Part shown: positions 33,371 to 44,027 of the stretch, piece after piece
Layout of the letters: every line of letters begins with the position of its first letter
Numbering within the stretch: position 1 is the stretch's first letter
Source of the DNA: Solicoccozyma terricola
Taxonomy: Eukaryota; Basidiomycota; Tremellomycetes; Filobasidiales; Piskurozymaceae
Length of the DNA stretch: 47,183 nt
NCBI GenBank assembly: GCA_001600875.1
Contig: BCLD01000001.1
Span: 1 to 47,183, forward strand
Direction: 5' to 3'
The notes under the pieces: model-generated
Databases searched by the model: none
What the model was told of the DNA's origin: nothing
What the model saw: only the letters and a program-made list of their open reading frames with translations
Position numbers and translations under genes: made by a program

Positions 33371-35884
33371 ATGATCCTTCCTCCCGACTCTGACAAGGAA
33401 CGAGAAGCACTCGCTGAGCTTCTGGCATCTCCACCGACGGCCCATCTCCCACCACCGCCTTACGGCGCCAGCTTACTCCGAATATCAACCACCGGCAGTA
33501 GCATTCCGTATCGCTTTCAACCCAGTGTCGAGAGTCTGTCTTTGGATGTTGGGAGTATAGCGGAGAGCAGTCGGTCGGCAAGGACAAGAGACTGGGACAT
33601 TGGGAGTCCAGATGGGACCTCGATCGACACGGAACAACCGGTGGTAATGGCGATGCAGAGTGACCATGTCCCAACGTCTCCAACATCGCCAACATCGCCA
33701 ACAACTACCATAGCCTCGACGTCTCGCATACGAGTCCTGGAAAAGAACCAAGACTACCGGCACCCTCATCGTCAATCACAGAGCCTCAAACAGATCATAT
33801 GCGGACCGAGGAGAAAATGGAGATTGCGATGGTCAAGACGTACATGGGGGATGGTCTGCATCGCGAGCGTCGTCAGTCTCTCCGCCCTCCCCGGTGTCCA
33901 TTCCCAGCACTGACAAACGCATACACATACAGGTCGTCGTCGCCGGTACGATAGGTGGAGTCTTTGGAGGTCTGAAACTAGGTCTATCAGCTCATAAACC
34001 GGGACCGAGACATTCACCGCCGTCGCAAAAGCAAGTGATGCCTTGGAACATCGGCAAGGTGATATACGATCCATTCCGAGTGAGTCGAACCACGGCTTCC
34101 TCCCCTGGACAGTCGTATTAACTCGGCGTATCTGCAACCAGGACGGACCACCTGCATCGGACGGTACTGCCATGCAATGCAACGTCTTCCTTCCCCTCTC
34201 CCCCAACGACGTCCTCCGATCCATCACCTTCTCGCCACAAGGTCAAAATCAATCAATCGCATCGTTCACCCTTCCAATGGTCAACGTCTCCCAACGGACC
34301 AACTCGACGGCCGAGATATTCGTACATGCGTATGGGGACTCTGTGGGTGGGAGCATTGAGGTTTTGGGTGCGCAGGATGCGCTACTGTCCGAGGCCATTG
34401 CCGGGGGACCGGGAGAAGGACAAGTCAAAGTCGACGTGGTCATGAAGCAAGGGTTGAACTCGTCCAGGGCATTGGTTTGTAGCATGCAGAAGACCGATGG
34501 GAGTATTGGTGTTGGTGTTTACGTGAGTACAAGACTGTTTTTCTGCCCAACCTCGATGTCCAGCTGACACCCGACACACGACCCCGTCGCGGTCGCACAG
34601 TCGAATGTCCTCTCAAACGACTCTGCAAACATCCTAGTCGCTCCAGACCCATCTCTGTCATTTCTCATCGTCATCCGCTTCCCTGCATCCACGACCTCTC
34701 CGTCATATATCAACAACTTCCGTCTCCAGTCCTCCATCATGGGAATCAACATGGGCGATATGAGAGGCATTGTTGGGTTTGGCAATCTGACGGGAGAGGT
34801 TGGAAGGGGCGGTATTTCGGTGACGGTGAGTGGGCAGGAACCGGGTCGTGTTTCCAGGTGGCTGGCTGAGGAGGTATCCGGGGGGGTTCCATAGCATGTG
34901 GCGGCCGCTCATACCAGACTAACCACCGGGATAAGCACATTGAGAGGAACTTTCAACGTCAGTGAGAGCTTGACTTTGACTACAAGCGAGTGAGTGGACA
35001 CCGGTACTTTACCGTATTGCCTAAAATGTACTGAAACGTCTCACGTTCAGTGGAGGGCTATTGGCTCGATCGATTCTCCACAACCCTGTAAGTATTACCA
35101 TGACATACCATCGGCCCCTCACTGACATTGACACGACACTCAGCACCTCACCATCAACCCTTTCAACCACACCAGTCCGAGCCAGACGTTGTTCGGCAAT
35201 GTTGGGGCGTTCGCTCGCGACCGTGCCCTCGAGAATTCCGCCGCACACGTTGCGCGCAACAGCAACGCAGCATTCGACTTTGACACTGTACCTCTTCAGA
35301 CCATCCAAGTCAACGCATCTACCACCAATGGTCCTCTGTACATGTCTTATCAGCAAGATCCTGGGGTACGGCTGATATCAGAGTGCTCGACCTCCAACGG
35401 TGTCTCATACGTCGAGCATGATCCATCCTGGCAAGGCACGTTCCTGGTGCGGTCGCTGAACGGTCTCCTGCGCATACCCGACGTCAACAGCCTTTCGGCG
35501 CCTACCGATCCGTGGAACCTGGCGAGGCAGCAAGCTGTTGGGTTCTTCCAGGGATCGAGTCAAGGCTACTACTTGAACGGCACTTTTCTACATGGGTCGT
35601 CGAGAGGAGATGCTGTGTTCAATGACGCACTGCAGAGCTGGGTGAGTGGCAGTTCTCCCGCAGACATTGTGCAGCATCTGACGTCTGCCGCGCAGGAGGT
35701 ATCGGGCATGTCTTACTGGCTGGACAAAGACGAGTTGTCCGGTGTCAACATCACCGCTCTCGCCGGCGACATTGCTCGAGAATGCACAGATACATGTACG
35801 GGCACCGACTTTATCAGATCATCACACAGCATCGTCGCAACTAGCTGGGGCGACGCAACATTGTCCTTGACAGGCCAACAATAG
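33371..35884 (+). CDS. Single-pass membrane protein with large ectodomain, unknown function
   Basis: I do not recognise the family. The N-terminal ~165 residues are Ser/Pro/Thr-rich and lack a signal peptide (MILPPDSDKEREALAELLAS; SPTSPTSPTTT). A basic stretch (GPRRKWRLRWSRRTW) precedes a single hydrophobic segment formed across intron 1, GMVCIASVVVVAGTIGGVFGG. The long C-terminal part carries many NxS/T sites and beta-rich sequence (SITFSPQGQNQSIASFTL; SNVLSNDSANILV; STLRGTFNVSESLTLTTS; LYMSYQQDPG; YLNGTFLHGSS). This suggests a type II protein with an N-glycosylated lumenal or extracellular domain. About six introns; they join in frame in my reading, though the middle joins near 34830-35160 are less certain. 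A cell-wall or adhesion role would be a guess. Confidence 0.75.
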
Positions 35885-36001
35885 CATACCATGATGCAGG
35901 TTTCACGCGACACACCCTCTGTATCATACGACAGTTTATCCTTTGTAGTCGACACCGAAACCTGTCCATTTGTACATGATATGCCAAATATATCCGCCTC
36001 T

Positions 36002-39000
36002 CTAATCGACTTTCGCCTTTTCAGCCGCAACCTGCAGCGTCTTGTCCGGCAATGACTCTGCAAGCGCATCGATCTTGGCAAATTGGAAAGGGAACCTCGA
36101 GGGATATAGAAAGGGTCGAAGGTCGAAGCCTGTAATCGAAAGAGTCGGTCAAAATATAGCGATTGATACCTTCTCGGTCGCACTCACGGTTGTCGTCCGG
36201 GCTGTAGGCCTCCATATGAACTGCTGGAGTCAATGTTGTCCTGAAAAATAACTGCGTGATCAGCACAGCTTCACCGCGGGAATGTCTCTGTCACCAACAT
36301 CTTGTGACGGTTTCTTGCATGCTCAAAGAAAAAGTTCTTGACCTTGTATGCGATCTGTAAGAGGCGCAACAACTCAGCTTCAAACATCCTGCTAAAGTCC
36401 TTCCGAATGACCGCACCTCCAACGGCGACAACCTGCCACCCCATTCTTGCAGCAGCTTTGTGTACATCGAATAGGGTCCGCATTTCTCCACCTTGCGCAG
36501 ACGCCCAAACTCGGTGAGCTCGTCGTAGGTCATACCCATGTCGACCTGTGGAAGAAGAGAGTCGGCATTGTGATTCTACCGACCAAAGTAAACGCCGCAA
36601 CCACCCCACCTCGTCAGACTGCACATAAGTATCTGAGAATGGCTCTAGCTCTGCCGTCGGTACAGCATCCAGGAACCTTTACGTGAGGTAGCGCCGGACC
36701 GAATCAGCCAGCGTCAGCTGGGTAGATTATGGTGGACCGACTCACTCCTCCAGGATTGGCAAGGAAAATGCATCCCGACCAAACGCAATAAACTTTTTAA
36801 GATCCGCTTTACTAATCCCTCCAATCGGGTTGACGTCGGCACTCGAGCAACTGTAAGAACGGATGCTTCATCAGTTGACTCGTTGGCCAACGAAGAACTG
36901 ATGGGTCCACATACTCGTATTTCGTAAAGTAGCCTCGAAGACTGCGCGCAAGCAGTCAGCAACGCTGCGGCCGCGCCCAACGTACCCGCCAGTAAACAGA
37001 CCTTTCGTCCACATTTGCGCTTCCTAGAACCAACAGCCCTCCCATCTTACCTCTAGCCCACGGTAAAAGTTGGGCAAATAGGTATGCCAGAACCATACGC
37101 AACCGTGCTTGAATATTCTGAAGTGCAAGATTCTCCGCTGCGGAACCGCCGTGGACCTTGAATCTCGGTTTGACACCTGCGACAAAGACGAAGAGGTCGC
37201 GGACGGCGGTGACCAAGGCGTCCATATTGAGATCGATGTGGTAACTACAGGCCATGTGATGTTAGAGGACGCCGCATTGATACCCCACCACCTCTCCCGA
37301 CTCACCTGCCAATCGCCTCTGCTAAATCCTTGGCTCGCTTGCGAGTTGCAGGACTGCTGTTCGCGGTACCCATATAGCAGGTGTGGAAGATGCGATTGGC
37401 GAATTCCCGTGGATCCGAAGGTATGTAGTTGGATCCCTCTTCTTCCCCGCCAATACGGCGAGCGTCGTCAATGACTTGTTGTTCTGGAGTAGGGCGATGT
37501 CTCTTAGATTTCGTGCAGGACAACATCGGCAAGAGTTGACACATACCTCCTCGAAGGGCGGCTTGACATACAAGCCTGCACATCGAGTGCACGATGACGG
37601 CTGTTGCACAGCTGTCAATACCACCACTCAATGGCAAAAAGTACCCTTGCGTGCGCGATCTCCTGAGGTAATCCCAGAGCCAACATGCGGGTCCCAGTCT
37701 GGGCGGGCCAGGAAAATGGAGCTTCGTCAGGCATCAGAGCAAAGGCAAAGCGGGGGATGACACTCACGCAATCTCCTCTTCAGGAGTGTGATAATGGATC
37801 TCCGGGGTGTTTGGCCGACTCTCTACCCTGCTGAAATCATCGCCCCTTCCGCCATCCAACCTCACATCCTCACCCTCGATCACTACTCTCGAATACTGCT
37901 CCGCCTGAGCACTCTGCATCCGCCTACTACTGCCCGTACGATGAGCTCGGACAGACATGAGATCCAATGTTGCCGTCACGACTTCGACGTCTTGTAGTGA
38001 GAATTGAGAACCTTGAGCGATGATTTTGCCGTTCATGGCGATGAGACAGCATCCGTCGTAGTATAGTCGGTCCCCATCGCATCCCTGTTGATTCGCGTAG
38101 AGATAGATGCCTCCGAGCTGTCGGAAGAGGGCGTGGTAATGAGCAGAAGGACCACATTGTTCACGTCAGCAGCGAATCAGCTCTACCTTGAGAGTAGCTT
38201 CCTTGATTAGCTCGATACGCCTGTTCAACTTTCTCAGCTCATGGTGACTAGCACTTGAATTGGTGAATATTTCCACCCCATCGAGACCCATTAGTATGTG
38301 TGGTCTGGCTCGGCGAGGCGTTGGTCAGTCCAGGAAGCGTACACTTTGATGATTATAACAGCTCACGAAGCCGGAGTGAACAGCTCTTCACACAGCTCGA
38401 TCCCCAAGACGGTGTCTTCAGTAGCGATGACTGCGTCGCCAAATTGGACGATGGACTGGATGGGGGCCAAACCTGGTTATGGTTCTTCCTACAGAGTATC
38501 CGGTACACTCACCTGACCAGTCACATCCCTAATGATCTTGGGAAGAAAGTGATCCTCGGTTTGGCGGTGTCTAGTCCACGGTGTAAAGTGTCGCAGCTCT
38601 CGCTGTGTTTAGATGGTATCAGCGTGGACTTTACAGACATGGGAAACTATTAGAGACTACTCACGTAGTTGCCATCGTTTGCCATCCACATCTTTGGTCG
38701 AATGTGTATGATCTTTCCATTGTAAATGATGACACGACAATTGTAGTTGTTGTTCTTGTGCGTCAATGGCCTGTGATCGATCGCATGTCAGAATAATTCG
38801 AGAAACGGACAACGGTTTTCATTCTCTCGACCAACATTCCAACATCGCAGATGACCCCCCATGTATCGGTGTTTTTCAACAGTTTTGCTAGAATCTCCCA
38901 CGAGTGGAGGATCGTGTCTCCTACCAGACCGATGCGACGTCAGTCCTCCCTATGGTCGTCGAAAGCTTACCGCCTCCCTCACCCTCAAGGAAATGATCCA

Positions 39001-39354
39001 AACATCCGTACCCAGGAATCTCGAGCTCAGGACCAACTCGAAATGTGGCACCTTTGGCTTTGGCGAGAACGATTGATTTGACGATCCGTTCATAGTTGCC
39101 CTGACGAACTCGCCCCAAAAGGTCAGAACAGCGCATGTCGTGCAGCGGGAAGCACTCACCTGGAAATCTAGCGACCACTGGTTCAATGAGCTGTAGGGTG
39201 TACTTGCGAACGTTCAGCGCTGATCGTAGGGCATGTCCCCCGTACATACATACCAGCTGATATGAAAGGGGAAAAACCGAACGAGCAGGTCAGCATGTAT
39301 TGACAGCCAGCAATGACAAAGCCGTCCTCACGTTGCTACGGTGATGAGATGCAT
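36002..39354 (-). CDS. QNS1: Glutamine-dependent NAD+ synthase
   Basis: Catalyses the last step of NAD+ synthesis, converting nicotinate adenine dinucleotide to NAD+ with ATP and glutamine. The N-terminal nitrilase-type glutaminase shows [43 protein letters not shown] (catalytic Glu), and [11 protein letters not shown]; the catalytic Lys region is in a middle exon. The C-terminal synthetase has [19 protein letters not shown] (PP-loop SGGxDS), [43 protein letters not shown] and YSPDDNR, and ends [18 protein letters not shown]...AKVD. The ATG at 39352-39354 starts MHLITVAT; rebuilding the conserved ATCSLNQW needs a 3-nt exon at 39254-39256. Many short introns elsewhere. It looks complete and is expected to be essential. 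Confidence 0.93.
39254..39256 (-). other. QNS1: Putative 3-nt microexon of QNS1
   Basis: On the minus strand the order is ATATCAG-CTG-GTATGT: an acceptor, three bases and a donor. The upstream intron is 39257-39331 (75 nt, donor GTGAGG) and the downstream one 39191-39253 (63 nt, acceptor CTACAG). Joining GTAGCAAC + CTG + CTCATTGAACC gives V-A-T-C-S-L-N, which matches the conserved start of NAD synthases. Skipping CTG also stays in frame but loses the Cys. Confidence 0.7.
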
Positions 39355-39566
39355 GCTGCGTCTAGCTGCACCCGATAGCAGACAGGTGGTGGACGGAGAC
39401 GTGGAAGTGATCGCTCGGGAAGATGCATAGACGCAACGGGTTGGTGCACTTTCCATCTTATCGGTTGACCATCGATTACGTCATCATCTACTCGAGAACA
39501 TTCACAAGGTATTAATTACCAGACATCGCCGCTCCAGACTACAATACGCTCCATCCGTCGGCTCGA

Positions 39567-42500
39567 TCACGCAGCAGCAGTAGCAGGATCCCCCTCGCGT
39601 TCTTTCGTCTCTTCTGCCTTTGCAGACTTGTCCACCGATGCTGCAGTGTCAGTGAGCTCGACCGCTTCACCACTATTCTTGTCCGGGGTTGGGCTGGCTG
39701 CTAAATCCTCCGTCAGAGGTTCGGTCGCAATCTCTTCCTCCACCCTCTTGCCGTTGTCATCCACACTGGTCTCCAGCACAGTCGCAGGCAGCTTTTCGAC
39801 CGGAACTTCTTCCTCGATCTCGTCTACTTCGCCTTCCTCGTTGGGCGACAATGGCTTGGCTACAGGAGTCGTAGCCGGCTGATCATGCGACGACGACGCC
39901 GGACTGACACCCTTCGTGCTCGTCTCTTCGGGAGTGGAGATTGTTTTTGTCACTGGAGAAGGGTTGAGTACCTCGATAATCGTTGTCGTGGCTTTGGTAG
40001 CGGGTTGAGAAACAGGAGAAGTCCCACGAGAACCATCTTCCCCATCCGTCTTTTGTCGCTTGGGCACTGGTTCTTGATCACTTGTAGGACGTGGCGATGG
40101 GGAAGCATTCCGTTTCAAGCTGCTAGCGATTGGCTTGGCAGTAAGTGGGACGGATGCGATCTTGCTGGTGATTTGATGTGGGTCTAGACGAGCGACTGGG
40201 GACGTTCGCTCTGGTCCTCGATAACCTGCGAGACCCATAAGAGCATCCGCGGCCCCTTCGTCGTAGTCTAGGTGGAGGGGGAAGGCAATTTAGGTATTGT
40301 ATGCGCTGCGGACTGACACACGACCTCACCTTCATCAATAACACGAGACGACGGCGCAACCGGTGCAACCGGAGCAATGGCTTCCACCGGCGCAGCGGCT
40401 TCCACCGGTTTGGACAGCGGCAGCGGCGGCGATCGCTTACTCGACTGTGATTGTGCATCACCATTCGTTGAAGTCATCTCCACATCTTCATCCGGCTTCT
40501 TCTTCGTCGAATCCTTGCCATCGACACTGGCGACTTTGCCTTTCCGTCTCCTCTTCCGCGGATCAGGGGTACCATTGCGAGATGCGATTGTTGGACTTGT
40601 GACAGCTGGAGAAGGGTTGGTGACGAGACGTCTTCGTTCTTCCTCCCGACTGCGATCAGTGAGACCCATAGGTTCGCGCCGTCTCTCCTCATCCGCCTTG
40701 CTGCTTCCATTAGACCTGACAGCGGGAGAGTCACGACCAGTCGCGTCCAGTCGGTTACCGCCAGACACGGGATGATCAGCGGTGGACTCTGCAGCTGGTG
40801 TTCGACGACCCGACACTGGAGATAGCTCGATGCGCGGGTCGTATGGTTGTCCTCCACGGCCACCGTGAGGAGCTGGCGATCGTCGTTCACCGAGGGGTGG
40901 TGACATTCGGCGATAAGATGTTCCTCGCGGGTCTCTGAGGATTTCACGCTCATCTCCCCGTTCGGAGCGTTGACGATCGTGTTCCCGGGGTCGTGCGAAT
41001 GTGGCATCCCTTGATGGACCATCGAAACCTCGGGGCGGTTCGGCGGTGTACGGGGAGAGGTAGCCGGAGCGAGGTGACTCCCTTGGTCGAGAGGGACCGT
41101 CGTACCTCGAACGTACAGACGCGGCGGATTCCGGTCGAGCCACCAGAGCACCGTGGCTGGGAGGAGCATTGGCGAGAATCGCACCATTGCGCTCGATTTC
41201 GATGGGTGCCAACGGTGCATGCCTCGCCATCGAGCCACGGCTCTCGTCCACATTGGCCAACGGCGGCGGAATGCCGCTGCGGAAAGGGTTGCTGTTTTCT
41301 GCCGCTGTTGGAGGTGCTGCAAGATCTCGGCCGTTGACTACAGGTTGCTGTTCGCCTGCCACAGCAAGACCAGCGGCCTGAGGCGGACCGTCGAAACCTG
41401 GAGCCTGCGGCTGCCCCGGTGCAGTGCCAGCTGGTTGCTGCCCTGGGAATGCCATGCGGCTGGCGGGTTGCGCGTATGCCGTCGGATGAACGTCCTGAGG
41501 CGGTGGTGGCGGTGGCAGGGTCATACCATCCCTCTGCGCGTTCCTAAGCAGGTGAAGTCGGTTTTTGATCGCGGTGTTGTTCGGGTCCAAGTCCTGTGCA
41601 CGAGCGTACGCATCGATCGCGTCGTTGACCTGGTTATTACAGGACTCGTACAGACTGCCGAGGTCGTACCAAACCTCGCTGATGTACGGGTTGAGTCGGA
41701 TTGCTCGCGAGTACGCGTCCAAGGCGTCACGATACTGGTTGATCTGGTAGTAGAGCACCCCGATGGAGCACCAGAAGGTCGGATTACGGCCGTCTCGGTA
41801 GACGGCTTGTTGGTACGCCTCGTACGCCTTGTTGTACTTTTGGCCACCCATAAATGCTCGACCGAGGAGATACCAACTCTGGGCGTCGGCAGCGTCTGTG
41901 GATGATCGGGGGTCAGGGGGTGATCATGGCATGATCTCGGCAGCGCTTTCGACCTCACCAGCTTCTAGACTCTTTGTGAGGTATTGAATGGCGAGGTCCT
42001 GGTTCGCAAAGGAAGCGCTGGTTTGATGGTAAAGCCATCCGAGTTGCTGAAGGACTTTGGCGTGATTTGGATTGTCGTTGAGGACTCGCTCGTACGCGTC
42101 TTTCGCCGCAATGTACTGTGGGAGAGAAAGAGGAGGGGGGGGGATCAGTGACAGTTGGGTGTTACGGGAGTGGAATGCCCGGTCTCACGTCTTTCTGCTG
42201 CTCGTGTACGTGACCGATCTGAAACCAAATATCAATTTCCGTCAACGGTCGAGGTGGGTGTCCGAGTATGTAGCGGAAACACTGCGGGGACAGGCGTGCG
42301 TGAGTGAGCTTGAATAGAGTGCGTCGACGACGCCCTCCAACTCACCTCGAGACTGGACGAGTACTTGTGCTGCTGCTTGTAGATGATGCCCAATCTGAAA
42401 TAGATTTCGTTTGCTTTTTCAAAGTCTGTAGACATCTGACGTGAGTAACGGGGACACCCCGTTTTTCAATTGCACACAAAACGCCTCACTTGGCTCCATC

Positions 42501-42962
42501 CGCAACACGCTCGAGAACGCCTCTTCCGCGTGCTCTAGGGATCCGTATCGGTCGTAGAGAATCCCTATGCCGTACCAGAGTTTTGGGTCCTTATTGGCAT
42601 GCGATCGTGATCAGTAGATGCTTCTACGCTGGCTCCCACACTTGCTGTACCCACCTTTGGATTCTGAAGTCGATACAACGCTTGCTGATACGCAGTGTAC
42701 GCCTTTTGCAAATCGTCCATCATGAGATAACAGTGACCCAACGATCCCCAAATCTCGCCATTCTCTTGAGAAATGTTCAAGATCCGTTGGTAAAACTCAA
42801 TAGCCTTGCTGAAATCCTCCTTGCCTCGAGCGATACCTCCTGCCTGAGTGAGAGCGCTGACGCTCATCGGATTGTGACGGAGTGCATTCTCGTAAGCGGC
42901 GAGTGCTCTATCGATGTCGGAGAGTTGCTCGGATACGGCGCCTACGGAGAAATCAGGGGAAT

Positions 42963-43002
<40 letters not shown>

Positions 43003-44027
43003 CAATCCCCACCGCAAAAGCAGACAGCCCACCGGCACTCACCGATCAACAACCAGGTCTGTTCATTCCCTTGAGCCAACGCAGATAATGGTCCTTCTGT
43101 ACCCCTCACAATGGCCGCTTGAATCGGGTTCATGATTTGAGGTTGGGAAGGACCGACCAAACTACCACCGCCACCACCACCACCACCACCACCACCACCA
43201 CCACCACCACCACCACCACCACCACCACCACCACCACCACCACCCGCAGTTGGGAGGATCGCCGATGGACCCGCAGATTGACTATTCAATTCCGCATGAC
43301 CATGAGCTCTTTCCCTTTCCCTTTCCCTCAACTCCCTTTCCATTGCTCTTTCTCTTTCACGTTTCCCAACTTCCCTTTCCATCTCCCTCTCATGATGTCT
43401 ATCCCTCTCCCTCTGTCTTTCCCTTTCCTTTTCACGTTCATACATTACGCGCTCCCTTTCACGTTCTCTATCCCTATCTCTCCTATCACGTTCTTTGAAA
43501 TCACGATCCCTCTCCCTATCCATCGCATACGCTCTATCTCTCTCCCTCTCACGTTCTCTCTCCCTATCTCGCAATTCCATCTCGCGAGAAGGGTGGTGTG
43601 GAACGTCACGATCCCTTAATCCTCCCCCTCCTCCCCCTCCCACCGCAGGTGGGTACGGTCCACGCTCGTATTCCCTAGAATGACCATTCGCGTACATCGG
43701 ATGACCATTCGTTTGACGTGCGTTACCCGCTGCGGGAGGTGGGGGAGGTAGTGACTGCTGCTGCTGCTGCTGCTGCAAGTTCCCAGGTCCAGAAGGATGA
43801 GGATACCCAGGTGGACCTTGAGAATGACCGTGATGAGGGTTATAGTAACCTGATGCAGCGGGAGGTGGTGGTGGAAGTGAATGATGGGTAGAGCCGCCGC
43901 TGGAAAGCACGCTGGTATGTTCTTGATGCGGTGATGGTCGTGTAGAACGATGGAGGGACATTGATGGAGAACCGTTTGTGCCGGTGATAGGAGTAGCGGA
44001 TGAGATTGAATGTCGTGGATCAGGCAT
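39567..44027 (-). CDS. SSN6: General transcriptional corepressor Cyc8/Ssn6 (TPR protein)
   Basis: Partner of Tup1 in the global Cyc8-Tup1 corepressor. The N-terminal part (about 300 residues) is low complexity: Q-run, a mixed-charge RE/RD dipeptide region and a poly-Gly run near residues 270-300. Then about ten TPR motifs, beginning AYENALRHNPMSVSALTQAG and EFYQRILNISQENGEIWGSLGHCYLMMDD, then KLWYGIGILYDRYG, IYFRLGIIYKQQHKY, AKVLQQLGWLYHQ, AQSWYLLGRAFMGGQKYNKA, TFWCSIGVLYYQINQY and EVWYDLGSLYESC. These are the recognisable Ssn6 repeats. The C-terminal half is Pro/Ser/Arg-rich, with an acidic end that contains DEIEEEVPVEKL. Intron 1 carries C35 (42967-43001 as G on plus). The stop is at 39567. 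The start MPDPRHSISSATP is at 44027. Confidence 0.93.
42967..43001. repeat. G35 tract (C35 in SSN6 intron 1)
   Basis: Thirty-five uninterrupted G on plus, so C35 on the coding strand, about 25 bases before the acceptor. It is the longest pure homopolymer in the window. Confidence 0.95.
43162..43243. repeat. (CCA)n trinucleotide array encoding poly-Gly in SSN6
   Basis: About 27 uninterrupted CCA units on plus, read as GGT on the coding strand, encode a poly-glycine run between an ILPTAGG stretch and GSLVGPSQPQ. Such arrays change length easily. Confidence 0.9.

Noticed and set aside
43119..43619. 166-codon plus-strand frame with Thr and Phe/Pro-rich repeats
   Set aside because: Reverse reading of the poly-Gly and RE/RD region of SSN6.
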